Virus record (IMG/VR): IMGVR_UViG_3300042895_002322
Span: 1 to 41,405 of that record
DNA from: a virus
DNA: 41,405 bases
Reading direction: 5' to 3' (one strand)
Shown here: one piece after another, positions 1 to 10,345 of the stretch
Position numbering within the stretch: the stretch's first letter is position 1
Layout of the letters: every line of letters begins with the position of its first letter
Program-made: the position numbers and the translations under genes
Notes under the pieces: model-generated
Databases searched by the model: none
Told to the model about the DNA's origin: nothing
The model's input: the letters and a program-made list of their open reading frames with translations, nothing else

Positions 1-1
1 G

Positions 2-1330
2 CAGGGATCTATAATCGAGTCACCCACTTTTGTTGGTACAGGAGAAAACTTCGAGACAATTATTCTCGTCAATACCCTTGATAACAATAGTCCGGGGTTT
101 ATAGCCGATAATAGCTTTACTATATTTGTACAAAGTAATGATGATACCGGTTGGTATGAATGGAAAGAAACCTCGTCACTCTTTCTCGAGCAAGCTGATA
201 CAAAAAGCTATGAAAAGCGTTTAAATGAAAATGGTAACTATGAGTTTAAGTTTGGTAATAATATAACTGGTAAAGCTTTACGCGTAGGTGAGAATATTAA
301 AATCTTTTATATTCAATCTGATGGTGCTATAGGTGAGGTAGGTGCTGGTGTAATATCGAATTATAAATTTAACTTATATAACTCACCTACCTTTAGGGAA
401 ATTGCGCAGGATATATACGCTGATCAAACTAATTTAATATCTCCAGGTAATCTACCGTATTTATACCCTAATAACGCTAACAATTCTTCACCTATTGCAG
501 ATGCAGAAACAGTAGATCAAATTAAAGAGAATGCACCGAAGTTATTCTCATCACAAGATAGATTAGTAACGGGGAATGATTACCAGTCGTATATATCTAA
601 GAATTATAATAATATTGTAAAATCTGTAAGTATTCTCTCTAACGAAGATTTTACATCGCGTTATTTAGCTTATTTCTATAGTGTAGGGTTGAATAAACCA
701 AATGAAGATTGTAGAGTGTTATTTAACCAAGTAAAATTCGCACCATCTACAAACTTTAATAATGTATATATCTTTACAGTTCCAAAAATATCACCTATAT
801 TAAACGATATTACACCTAATTATTTAAACCCTTCGCAGAAACAAATAATAATTAACGAATGCAATCTTAAAAAGGATATTACTCATACTATTGTTTGTAT
901 GGATCCAATTTATAAAGCGTTTACCTTCGGATTACAAATAACAGGTGAGAGTGAATCTATATCTTTGGGTGATAATACATATCTTGTTATTAAAAAAGAC
1001 ATTAATACTAAGACAAATAGTTCAGTCTTAAAAGATCAAGTTATAACTATATACAAGAATTACTTTAATAGTATTAAGCTGGGAGATGTTGTTAATCTAA
1101 GTAAAATAACGGATGATATTCTTAATATAGAAGGTGTTAGGAATATATTTACAAGACGTGTAGATACAGGGTACGAAGCTCAAAAAATAAACTATGTTGT
1201 ATGGAACCCTCTTTACGAGCAGGATGATGTTCTTTTTACATCGCAAAATTATAAAATGCAGAACTTTATGTATGCTTATTTTTATGATATTTCTAATATT
1301 GGTAGTAAAATAATAATCGAAAATGAGTGA
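2..1330 (+). CDS. Baseplate wedge protein, gp6-like (5' end cut by window)
   Basis: The reading frame is open from the first full codon at position 2. It therefore extends well upstream of the internal TTG at 689, which is not a real start. The product would be a structural subunit of the contractile-tail baseplate wedge, like T4 gp6 in the Baseplate_J family. Before residue 190 of the visible part there is ETVDQIKENAPKLFSSQDR followed by LVTGNDYQSYI, the family's characteristic 'NAP..F..Q.R.VT..DY' segment. After it comes the usual alpha/beta C-terminal region, with 'ILNIEGVRNIFTRR' near the end. The stop overlaps the next ATG by 8 nt, so the two genes are translationally coupled. Family assignment is confident; which gp6-like subgroup it belongs to is not. 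Confidence 0.85.
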   Translation, partial: QGSIIESPTFVGTGENFETIILVNTLDNNSPGFIADNSFTIFVQSNDDTGWYEWKETSSLFLEQADTKSYEKRLNENGNYEFKFGNNITGKALRVGENIKIFYIQSDGAIGEVGAGVISNYKFNLYNSPTFREIAQDIYADQTNLISPGNLPYLYPNNANNSSPIADAETVDQIKENAPKLFSSQDRLVTGNDYQSYISKNYNNIVKSVSILSNEDFTSRYLAYFYSVGLNKPNEDCRVLFNQVKFAPSTNFNNVYIFTVPKISPILNDITPNYLNPSQKQIIINECNLKKDITHTIVCMDPIYKAFTFGLQITGESESISLGDNTYLVIKKDINTKTNSSVLKDQVITIYKNYFNSIKLGDVVNLSKITDDILNIEGVRNIFTRRVDTGYEAQKINYVVWNPLYEQDDVLFTSQNYKMQNFMYAYFYDISNIGSKIIIENE

Positions 1331-3431
1331 TATTAATACAGTCTACGCTTACTTTGATACCTATAACTATACAGGTGAACTGTCTACACAGAGTTATGCA
1401 TTGCCGTTTGCGGAGTTTGTTTTTATTCCAAGACTCAATACAACAGATCCTATTTTTTCCACAAAACGATTAATATGGAATTTTGGTGATGGTACTACTA
1501 CTGAGGCTATTACTGCTAGGCATGCATATGCAGAACCAGGGTCTTATAGAGTTTCTTACACACTATATACAGGTGACGGTCAAGGTTATATAAATACCTT
1601 TTACCGTAATGTAGATGTATATGATTTTATACCTGATAGTATAAACATACAATATACAGATACATATAATTTCGAGCTAAGTACTGGTGAGATTGGAGGA
1701 CCTATATATATTACTAACTCTATAGCGAATAGACACCTTAATAGTATATCAGCTAATAAAACTATACAGGCGTTTTGCTCAGGTAGTAATATTAATTACT
1801 TTGATTTGGGGTTAGATAAACAATCATACGGTCATCTATACCCCTTCTCTTCTTTCTATCTCTTCGAGACAGGATTAAATCAATTAACTAATTTTATAGA
1901 GATATCATCGTTTAATACGATTACTACACCAATATATTGCAAGTTATCAGCTAATACTATTGTTACAACTGATTCGCAAGATGTAGCTGCTTATTTTTGC
2001 GGACTAACGGGGTATCAAGATGTCTATTTTAAGAGTGACATCCCAAATGATGAGTTAAATTTATTATTTGGTTATAATGCAGATGAATTTGTGACTTACT
2101 CTAATACATCTACCGTTGGAATGTCTGCTAGGGTAATAGAAAATACAAGCTATGATAGATTGTCTATTACAGCTAATGGTATAACGAGTGAGGGTACAAC
2201 ATCAGAGCTTTACCCTATAGGTAAGAATAAATTCGGTGATGTAAAGATTGGGTTTGTTGTAAGGATCAAGGATATAAATAATTTTACCAATAAAAGCGGA
2301 CCGCTTATTGCCTTAAGCGGTATATCTGTTGGTATAAGGTTACCTAATGGTGATGATATTAATAATTATACAACAACATCTGCTAACTTCGGAAGTCTTG
2401 AGACGCTCAGTAGTGGTGGATTCTTTAAGGGTTATATTATCGTAAATCTTAATGACCCTATTATATATACATCACTTAGCGGCACATATAACGCACCATA
2501 TGCTTTTAAGGATGTAGTTATAACAGTATCTGGACTTTTTAACGGAAATTCTCTCGAAGGTACATCTAACCCATTTAATTTATATACAAAAAACTATTAT
2601 AATGTTACTAAGGTAGGTGAAGATATCGATATGACGCAACAATTTAAAGATGTTGCTATGCAGCCACTATTTTTAGATAATAAAATATTGTTTGATGATT
2701 TTCTAGGTAGTATTGTTGGTAATATATCTTCTAATATAGGTGAATCACTTGGTAAACGAACATACGAAAAAATACAAAACTTTGTTAGTAATAACTCAAC
2801 ATTAGACTATGCTGGAATACAAAGTCTAGTATCGCTAATTAAACAAACAGGTGATGATAGTATTCAATTTAGTAATACTAACTACTTATTTCCTTCTGAA
2901 ATAGGTAGATTAGTTGATCTTTTATCAATAAATTTTAAGAGATTGCAGGGTTCAGCAAATACCTTTAACAAAGACTTTAGAACGTTTGGTTACCAGGGTA
3001 GAGAAATATACGGTAAGAATATAGGCGAAGAGGTTTCTGTTAATTATACTGTAACAGCTGGGGAGGATTTATTAGCTTTTGAAAAATATAGCGGTAAGTT
3101 TACATATTTAAATACTTACTTACCGTTATGTGCGTCTAATATTAGTTTAACTGGTCATAACTACGCTCTTAATACATATAACAATACATGGGGATGGGGA
3201 CTGGTAATACCTGCAGGTACAACCTATAATGATATCAGTAATTACTATCTTTTTTATAACTATATTCCTACAATCGACGGAACAATAACGAATAATATTA
3301 TAAATTATAATGATATTACAAACACATTGAGTAATACTGTAAGTTCTTACACAGAATGGTCGCAACCGGATGGTATTATTTCAAATATACTAACTAATCA
3401 ACTATATACCGGCTTGGATCTATTTAATTAA
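1323..3431 (+). CDS. Virion structural protein with N-terminal PKD domain
   Basis: The 702-residue protein has no recognised homologue overall. Residues about 48-103 form a PKD/Ig-like domain: WNFGDGTTT, then HAYAEPGSYRVSYTL, the usual core of this beta-sandwich fold. The rest is rich in Ser, Thr, Asn and Tyr, as in phage baseplate and fibre proteins. A more helical stretch (about 440-560, with GRLVDLLSINFKRLQG) may be an oligomerisation or docking region. It starts inside the gp6-like stop and lies in the baseplate operon, so a role as baseplate-peripheral or fibre-attachment protein is likely. PKD domains are commonly used for protein or glycan contact. The function is inferred from position and domain only. 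Confidence 0.7.
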   Translation: MSDINTVYAYFDTYNYTGELSTQSYALPFAEFVFIPRLNTTDPIFSTKRLIWNFGDGTTTEAITARHAYAEPGSYRVSYTLYTGDGQGYINTFYRNVDVYDFIPDSINIQYTDTYNFELSTGEIGGPIYITNSIANRHLNSISANKTIQAFCSGSNINYFDLGLDKQSYGHLYPFSSFYLFETGLNQLTNFIEISSFNTITTPIYCKLSANTIVTTDSQDVAAYFCGLTGYQDVYFKSDIPNDELNLLFGYNADEFVTYSNTSTVGMSARVIENTSYDRLSITANGITSEGTTSELYPIGKNKFGDVKIGFVVRIKDINNFTNKSGPLIALSGISVGIRLPNGDDINNYTTTSANFGSLETLSSGGFFKGYIIVNLNDPIIYTSLSGTYNAPYAFKDVVITVSGLFNGNSLEGTSNPFNLYTKNYYNVTKVGEDIDMTQQFKDVAMQPLFLDNKILFDDFLGSIVGNISSNIGESLGKRTYEKIQNFVSNNSTLDYAGIQSLVSLIKQTGDDSIQFSNTNYLFPSEIGRLVDLLSINFKRLQGSANTFNKDFRTFGYQGREIYGKNIGEEVSVNYTVTAGEDLLAFEKYSGKFTYLNTYLPLCASNISLTGHNYALNTYNNTWGWGLVIPAGTTYNDISNYYLFYNYIPTIDGTITNNIINYNDITNTLSNTVSSYTEWSQPDGIISNILTNQLYTGLDLFN

Positions 3432-3445
3432 ATAAATATAATTGA

Positions 3446-6400
3446 ATGAGTAATAAAATTACGTTCGGTACTAGTATATTAAATAATTCCATTACAAATA
3501 GTAATGCTACTATAACTATAGATAACACTCAACCTTTATCTTTCTTAGAGTTTATCAAAAATACCAATGTTGATTACTCACCAGATGAATATAATAACTT
3601 TTATTTGTATTATTTAAAGCAATGGGCTGATATTACCAACACAAAGAATGGGAATACTGCTGTTAGTTTTGTTGAACTATATATAGATTTTCTTAAGAAT
3701 CTGGTACTAACATATTCTACACAACAAGAGTTAAAATTTATGTCAACACTTGATTTTAACGATCCTGTTGATTTAGATATAGCTATACCTATATATGTTG
3801 AAAAAATAAGACAAATTATTATCTTCTACAAAGAAAAAAGAGAAGAGGCAAAATATAGTGTTGATAGAAATAAGATTAAAGGTAGCTCAGCGTCGATTGA
3901 ACGGAGTATTTTTGAGAAGATATATAACTATATTTTCTCTTCCGAGCAGCAACCACAGTATACATCATTAAATTTATCTCTATCATCTATCGTGACAGAG
4001 ATGAAGATAGATATCGAAGAGTTCGTCGATGTTTACGGAAACTATTTTGATCTACCTAGAACAAACACAAGTACTGCTACAGTACGTGATACACAGTATA
4101 GTTCTAATATTAATGATATTGATATTAATTTATTCTTTAAAGAAGTACTACCTGCAGATATATTTGGATCGCAGGTATTTTTACTCGAAATACCACTCGC
4201 TGTTAATTATGCAGTATCTGTAGACCCAATATGTGACCCTACGAATCCACTCAACTTTATAAATGCAGATAATAAATGCGGTATATCACAAGATGAAAGA
4301 GATTCTTTAAAGCGTGAATTAATAAGTAAGTATATAGGAGTCGATTTTTACTATATAACTACTATTAATGATGTCTACGAGTCTGGTAAATTTATTACAG
4401 CTCAGAATCCTTCATCTAATATACCTAACTTACAAGCTGCAGATACAGCTACTATTGAATCGAATGAGGTTAAGTTATTACGTGATATAGGATTATTTTT
4501 TAAACCAGATACGATAGGGCTATTTCAGTTAAATTCTAGTAATTATACCTATAGTGTCGATGAAACAAAACTTGAAACAGGTAAAGTTTATATATTTCCT
4601 GATCCAAATGTATATGGTAATGTATCAGTTAATAGACAGATAGATTACCCATTGGTATTTGTACATGATTATACAAAAGATGCAAGAAATTCTTCTTCTG
4701 GGTTTGCAAGCGGTGATCCGAAAATTAGTAATTACGAGCAAACCTTTACACCTTATTATACAAGACAACAGAATCAAGAAAAAAATACAGCGAGTGAAGA
4801 AAGTTTAAATTTAAATTTTAGCGATCTCTACAACAAAGGATTTATAACAAAAGTTCAATATGATATTTACGGTAATGAATACGCGTTATTTAAAGATGAA
4901 TTCGGACAGACTTTTAAATCTGTTGAGAATATAGAAAGTGATTTAACTATCCTAAATTTAACGTTAGATGGTTATGATTTTTTTGATAGTATAGAAGGAT
5001 ATAATTTTAACTACTCTACAGAAGGTAGTGTTGATGGGTCTATACGATCTGGCTTATCAACCCTTACAGTTAATAATGTTAAGCTACCATTTACGGAACC
5101 ACAATTTACCTTATCAGGCTTCCCTTATACACTATTCTTTAGAGATTTTACACCTTATCAAGAATCAATCATACCAGAGAGAAATATTACATTTAGGTAT
5201 AAAGATGCGGGTGGGTTTACATTTCTTAACAGTGACGCTTTACCTGACCCGATCTTAGCAGATAGTATCTCACCTGCATACCCGTCTTCATCGCAGTATT
5301 ACTATCAGGAGTTAGCTGAAGCAGGCATATCGCAGCTTACACCGTATATAGAAAGAGGTTACATACTTAGCGGTACAAATTATTCTAACTTTACACTAGA
5401 TGGGAGGTATATATTAAGTAGTGAACAATCAGGAATTACTACTAGTAATTTTGACTGTGGTTACTATACAGATATCTCTCAACTAACTAACGATTATGAT
5501 TATGATTATAATTACCCGTATAAGGATGATGTATCAGCTGATAGTCTGACTATTATTAGCTCTATTAGCGGAAATAATACATTTAATACACAAAATTATA
5601 AGCGAAAGCTTAACGGTAAGCTGTATATTAAAAATCAGCGCTACTCTACATCGACTATACTATCAAGTTCTCTTAGTGCAATATTTAGCAAGTATTCCGC
5701 CAGCGTTAAAAATGAGATTTACAATAAAGTAAAAGATTTTGACGTAATATATGATACTATTATTTGCGAAACAGATAGTTATCTTGTTTTTGATAAGATA
5801 AACTATGAAGATAGTACGTTTATAACCCCCGGTACAAAAAATACTTATTTTACACGTTCTTCTTCTAACACTATTAATAAATTCTCTAATAGATTTTTTA
5901 ATGAGAAAGAAAAGACGTTAACGTTTTGCACTATTAATCAATTAGAAGACGGTGGTGGCGCTTACTTAACGACAGAAACAGGTTTACAAACGATAACAAC
6001 AGAATCACCTTTTTCGCCTATTAACTTACAAGCAGAGTTTGAGAGCTTAACAGGAACTAGTCGTAGTATATTACTACCCGCTATATATCAATACCATATA
6101 ATAGATAATACTATAGTACAAGTATTTCCTAATTTAGATGATATTACAAGAAGCGCAACACAATTGTTTAGCATAAGAAACCATATATCTAATATTTTTG
6201 ATGTTAATATCACTAAAATCGATAAACCAGTTGTAACATATAATAGCTTTAACCGTATATACAAATTAACATATACATGCTCAGATAGTAATAATATGGT
6301 ATACGTTTATGATTATAGTTTTAGTATTGACAATGATCTAGTTACATTTCACGACGGTAAATTCTACAAGCCAGGTAAGGTTATTAATACAACAGGATTT

Positions 6401-6481
6401 TATAGTACTTCTATACAGTATGCAACTACCGGCGCATTACAAGGAACTCCTAACATACAGGGTGGTACATTTATATTATGA
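3446..6481 (+). CDS. Large baseplate/tail structural protein (unknown family)
   Basis: This 1011-residue protein has an N-terminal helical part (about 25-190, with KQWADITNTKNG and VEKIRQIIIFYKEKREEAKY) and a long beta-rich remainder. Its length and place downstream of the gp6-like gene recall T4 gp7 (1032 residues), but I see no sequence motif proving that. An aspartate- and tyrosine-rich stretch, DYDYDYNYPYKDD, lies near residue 690. The start is ATG 3446, preceded 7 nt upstream by AATAAATA, a one-mismatch late promoter box. The stop overlaps the next ATG by 4 nt. A structural role is inferred from context, size and composition. Confidence 0.65.
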   Translation: MSNKITFGTSILNNSITNSNATITIDNTQPLSFLEFIKNTNVDYSPDEYNNFYLYYLKQWADITNTKNGNTAVSFVELYIDFLKNLVLTYSTQQELKFMSTLDFNDPVDLDIAIPIYVEKIRQIIIFYKEKREEAKYSVDRNKIKGSSASIERSIFEKIYNYIFSSEQQPQYTSLNLSLSSIVTEMKIDIEEFVDVYGNYFDLPRTNTSTATVRDTQYSSNINDIDINLFFKEVLPADIFGSQVFLLEIPLAVNYAVSVDPICDPTNPLNFINADNKCGISQDERDSLKRELISKYIGVDFYYITTINDVYESGKFITAQNPSSNIPNLQAADTATIESNEVKLLRDIGLFFKPDTIGLFQLNSSNYTYSVDETKLETGKVYIFPDPNVYGNVSVNRQIDYPLVFVHDYTKDARNSSSGFASGDPKISNYEQTFTPYYTRQQNQEKNTASEESLNLNFSDLYNKGFITKVQYDIYGNEYALFKDEFGQTFKSVENIESDLTILNLTLDGYDFFDSIEGYNFNYSTEGSVDGSIRSGLSTLTVNNVKLPFTEPQFTLSGFPYTLFFRDFTPYQESIIPERNITFRYKDAGGFTFLNSDALPDPILADSISPAYPSSSQYYYQELAEAGISQLTPYIERGYILSGTNYSNFTLDGRYILSSEQSGITTSNFDCGYYTDISQLTNDYDYDYNYPYKDDVSADSLTIISSISGNNTFNTQNYKRKLNGKLYIKNQRYSTSTILSSSLSAIFSKYSASVKNEIYNKVKDFDVIYDTIICETDSYLVFDKINYEDSTFITPGTKNTYFTRSSSNTINKFSNRFFNEKEKTLTFCTINQLEDGGGAYLTTETGLQTITTESPFSPINLQAEFESLTGTSRSILLPAIYQYHIIDNTIVQVFPNLDDITRSATQLFSIRNHISNIFDVNITKIDKPVVTYNSFNRIYKLTYTCSDSNNMVYVYDYSFSIDNDLVTFHDGKFYKPGKVINTTGFYSTSIQYATTGALQGTPNIQGGTFIL

Positions 6482-7005
6482 GTAAGAATACTAACATATA
6501 CTTTAATTTATCAGCTGTAGAATCTAGGACTTTTTATAATAATCCTATACTATTAAAAGGTGAGAGTACCGTTAACTACATACTAACTGGTATAAAGGAG
6601 GATAGTTATAATGTTCTTTTTCTAGATATTAATTGGGGAGACGGTTCAGCTCCTTTAACATATACAAAAGATGCTGTATATAACTACCGTGAGCAATCTA
6701 TATTCGACGAAATACTCTACGGAAAGGTTGGTGGGTCTGTATGTGTACAGTATTCGTACCCTTATTCTAATCAAACTAATACTTATAGTTTAAAGTTAAC
6801 ATCAAACTTTGTATTAACATATAATAGTGGTGAAAAGGTCTATTTTTATCAACCGCTACAAATATATCATGGATCGTTTTATGATGATATAGTTGATCTC
6901 GTCGCTATTAATACGCAGATTTTACCCGTATCTGCCAACACAACCTTCGTTAATTTTGAAAGTAAGAATAATGTTCAGGTAATACCTAGTCTACTAACTA
7001 TATAA
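6478..7005 (+). CDS. Small structural protein with PKD-like motif
   Basis: The 175-residue protein has a beta-rich sequence. Residues about 46-60 contain LFLDINWGDGSAPLTY, which resembles the WxFGDG strand-turn of PKD domains and matches the motif in the 702-residue protein upstream. It has no signal peptide or membrane segment. The ATG overlaps the preceding stop (ATGA), so it is translationally coupled to the 1011-residue gene and probably made in similar amounts. It may be a baseplate accessory or fibre-connector protein. No family is recognised, and the PKD relation rests on one short motif. Confidence 0.6.
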   Translation: MSKNTNIYFNLSAVESRTFYNNPILLKGESTVNYILTGIKEDSYNVLFLDINWGDGSAPLTYTKDAVYNYREQSIFDEILYGKVGGSVCVQYSYPYSNQTNTYSLKLTSNFVLTYNSGEKVYFYQPLQIYHGSFYDDIVDLVAINTQILPVSANTTFVNFESKNNVQVIPSLLTI

Positions 7006-7069
7006 ACATATATAATTAAACAGTTAATTAGAGGCTTTCTAACTTGACCGTTGTAATTAAATATTATAT

Positions 7070-10000
7070 ATGAATCTTTCAGCGTATAGCTTATCTGCTA
7101 TAAGTACACCTAGAGCTACCTATATTGATGGAGCTTATGAGTATAAGCAATTCTCTTATACCAACGAACAAGGAATGACTTTTAATCGTATTGATGCTTT
7201 ATCAGGTATACACGATTCTTCTATTAACAATTATACATCTCAGTATTTAACAGACTATAAGAAGCTTGAGGATTTCTTAACAGTAATACAAAAGAAAGAT
7301 AATGTATTAAGAACAATAACTACACCTTTAATATTAAACAATCTTTCTGATATATCTGTACCTAAGGTTCTAAACTTAAATGCTGATCTGGATAATACTA
7401 CGTATCTAACTATTTTAGATAAAGTAGAGTATGATAATCCAGGTAGCTTTTTTGAGTTAAGTATTATTAATGATAAAGTGCTTAGAGTTCTTCATGGTAC
7501 TGGTACAGGGTTTTATATATTAAACAGTCCTATTAGTGGTAATACTCTTGAATTTATGTCATCTGTCTCTGTATATGATAGCGCTAGTGCTATTGAAGGT
7601 ACCGATATATTTAGATATCAATTAGATAGCGATGGCTATTTACAGCTATATAAAGATATAAGTAACGTCTTATATACAGTAGTGTTATCTGGCACTTCGC
7701 TCGTTTTAGATGCGATAGTTAATCCATCCATAAGTCGTGGTGATAAATTATTTAAAATTTATTACAATTATGAAAGTATAGAACCTAAATTACGTTCAAG
7801 TTGGGTTAGCTATAATGTTAATAAGGTAAATTCACTTAAACTAAATACACAAAAAAGTGACTTCGATAAATCGAGTCAGTACCTACTACATACAAATTAT
7901 AATGAGATTAATGATACTTTCGAGTTAAATCATATTGCTCTGGACAATAACAGATCTGAGAGAGGTTATATTAAACGAGGTACAAGCAATACAAGTGGTG
8001 ATGATAATTTACCTGATACAAAATTTAGAGAGTATACGACTTTACGTACGGGTAACGATCAAGAGCGTGGTGATGATCATATTTCACTTACGTATGTATG
8101 GTATGATAAAGATATAAAGGTGTATAGTGGTACAGATACATACTTTACTACACCTTCATCTATATACCCGTACGAGAAGCTTAATATTAACGATACAAAA
8201 TTCACTCATAATGGTAGTATCGCGTCTGTTTCACCACGACTAGCAGATAAGGTATTCAGTCTACGTAATAATAAGACCACCAACTTTAAAAATGGTAGAT
8301 ATTTATGCACTTGGCTTTCAGGGGGTAATAATACAACTGGTATTTGGGTAGATAGATATTACTACCCTGATAGAATTTCAAAAGAAAATGCTCTATCTGC
8401 GTCTCCTTTATTTGCTCCGTCTTTTCTAGATCCTATTGATTCACTAATTTATAGTTCTCCTAGTACAGCTAATTATATTTTTGATAAAAAGAGTGATTTA
8501 ACTCTCGAACCAAATTCAAAATACTATTATTCGAGAGTAGGTGTAGAAGATATACAGAACGCTATTACAAGCGCCTCACCTCTTATAAGTAGCTTTACTA
8601 ATTTTTACACCACTAAAAATGTATTATCTGCTTATGATAGTAGTTCTATTGTATATGATGGTACGAAATATAATAAGTATAATATAAAGAATGATGTAAA
8701 CTGTACATCTCAATTTACTTTCTCTTTCGATATGTTTGTTAGTCCAAATATAGTTAATAATGGGTATTCAATAGCTAACTCTAGTAAACATTTTACAGTA
8801 CTTAGTGATATAAAAATTACACCTTTTATAGTTCTATACCAAGATAAAACAGTTTATATATATAATACTTCCTTTACATTAATTAAAACCGTTGATTTTG
8901 CTACTAATATAAAGGAAGTTATAACTAATAGACCACTTGATGATTTTTTTGTTATATGTAGCGACGGTTTTTGCTACAAAGTTAATGAATTAGGTAATAA
9001 GCTAAAGCGAGAGTATATACCTATAATTTTATATAGAAATTACACACAGGATGATGACTATATTTACTTCTTATTAAATGTTACTGGTGAGGTGTTAAAG
9101 GTAAATAAAAATACATTTAATTATACTACTATATACTCGACACCGTTGAGTTTATATTCAGATCCTAACGATCCGCAGAATAAGCATAGAAGTTTATTAA
9201 TATATAATAATATTCTTTATGGAATACCTGGTGAGAACGTAAAGATAAAAAATACAAATGAAATATATTTTTTATATGGTAACAGGCAGATATGGTATTA
9301 CAACCTTATAACTAATAGAAGTCGTATATTGTTTGATACGACGAGTGCTTTTAACGATTTTAACATAACTCCTGATAATCAGATACTACTGATTACAGAT
9401 AACAACTGGTATCAATATACTACGAACCGTGAATTTGTGTTATCAGGAACCACTACAAATAGTACTGAAGGGAAATATAAAAACATTCATGTAGATATTA
9501 TGAGAGAGTATACACCTAACGGTGTACAAGAATTCTCTACAATCTTAATGTTATCAGGTGGTTTAAATACAGGTAATTTAATGTCATACAATATAGGTAC
9601 TGGTCAAACTTATAATTTAGGTATAAGTGGTGTATACATAGCGGATACAAGCGCTACAAGGAAAAAATATACAATGACTAACTTTAATAATCTACAGGCT
9701 TTAAACAGTAATAGGTTAGCTTTTAATATTACACTTACTAATTACCTTTCCTCGGAGGATATTTTATCTAAAAGTATAGCCGTTGATTTAGGATCTATTG
9801 ATACCGGTTATCATACTTTTACATATAGGTTTGATGCATTACAGGGTAATATTAGTTTGTTTATTGATGGTGTTTTATATCAAAACGAAGTAATTCCACC
9901 TAGCAAGTATAATATTCAACAAATACTTTCTGAAGATTTATATGTTGGAGCTGTCGGTATTACTAATGGTATAGATCTTGCAACTTACTTGAAGCAACCA

Positions 10001-10345
10001 GGGTATTACTTTATTAATAGTAGTTACCCCGTTCGTAATCTTATGATATACAATTACGCTCTCAAGTCTGATGAGATTTTTGCCCTCAGCTTAAAAGATA
10101 GAACAATTGACGAACTCATATTGTCTATACCTTGCGGTCAAAGAAATAATATTGAGGAAATAGAGAGGTTTTTTAAATACGCTCCCGTAACCAGTTCAAA
10201 GAGTATAAATATTTATGTTAAGAATACTGGTATTACTAACACCACCTTTAAAAATAACATTAAGAATGTTATTTATGAGCAAGCAGCATCAACATTACCT
10301 GTAGGTGTTAAGATTAACGATATACAATTTATTGATTTTAAATGA
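7070..10345 (+). CDS. Large fibre/baseplate protein with LamG-like C-terminal domain
   Basis: This 1091-residue protein is probably an adhesin or fibre component. Residues about 890-1010 look like a LamG/concanavalin-type beta-sandwich: an early strand with LAFNITLTNYL, then GYHTFTYRFDALQGNISLF and IDGVLYQNE, the strands and turn typical of that fold. Residues about 580-830 contain repeated beta-strand segments such as ITPFIVLYQDKTVYIYN and NQILLITDNNWYQY, suggesting a beta-propeller. These domains usually bind carbohydrate or a surface protein. The ATG lies 6 nt after ATTAAATA, a degenerate late box, and the 64-nt gap upstream holds no gene. The stop overlaps the next start by 4 nt. Domain calls are by eye. 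Confidence 0.65.
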   Translation: MNLSAYSLSAISTPRATYIDGAYEYKQFSYTNEQGMTFNRIDALSGIHDSSINNYTSQYLTDYKKLEDFLTVIQKKDNVLRTITTPLILNNLSDISVPKVLNLNADLDNTTYLTILDKVEYDNPGSFFELSIINDKVLRVLHGTGTGFYILNSPISGNTLEFMSSVSVYDSASAIEGTDIFRYQLDSDGYLQLYKDISNVLYTVVLSGTSLVLDAIVNPSISRGDKLFKIYYNYESIEPKLRSSWVSYNVNKVNSLKLNTQKSDFDKSSQYLLHTNYNEINDTFELNHIALDNNRSERGYIKRGTSNTSGDDNLPDTKFREYTTLRTGNDQERGDDHISLTYVWYDKDIKVYSGTDTYFTTPSSIYPYEKLNINDTKFTHNGSIASVSPRLADKVFSLRNNKTTNFKNGRYLCTWLSGGNNTTGIWVDRYYYPDRISKENALSASPLFAPSFLDPIDSLIYSSPSTANYIFDKKSDLTLEPNSKYYYSRVGVEDIQNAITSASPLISSFTNFYTTKNVLSAYDSSSIVYDGTKYNKYNIKNDVNCTSQFTFSFDMFVSPNIVNNGYSIANSSKHFTVLSDIKITPFIVLYQDKTVYIYNTSFTLIKTVDFATNIKEVITNRPLDDFFVICSDGFCYKVNELGNKLKREYIPIILYRNYTQDDDYIYFLLNVTGEVLKVNKNTFNYTTIYSTPLSLYSDPNDPQNKHRSLLIYNNILYGIPGENVKIKNTNEIYFLYGNRQIWYYNLITNRSRILFDTTSAFNDFNITPDNQILLITDNNWYQYTTNREFVLSGTTTNSTEGKYKNIHVDIMREYTPNGVQEFSTILMLSGGLNTGNLMSYNIGTGQTYNLGISGVYIADTSATRKKYTMTNFNNLQALNSNRLAFNITLTNYLSSEDILSKSIAVDLGSIDTGYHTFTYRFDALQGNISLFIDGVLYQNEVIPPSKYNIQQILSEDLYVGAVGITNGIDLATYLKQPGYYFINSSYPVRNLMIYNYALKSDEIFALSLKDRTIDELILSIPCGQRNNIEEIERFFKYAPVTSSKSINIYVKNTGITNTTFKNNIKNVIYEQAASTLPVGVKINDIQFIDFK

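Noticed and set aside
689-1330. Separate gene starting at TTG 689
   Set aside because: The same frame is open without a stop back to position 2 and encodes the gp6 family motif upstream, so 689 is an internal codon.
7006-7069. Terminator in the 64-nt gap before 7070
   Set aside because: Only a short imperfect stem can be drawn (TTAGA/TCTAA), with no T-run after it.
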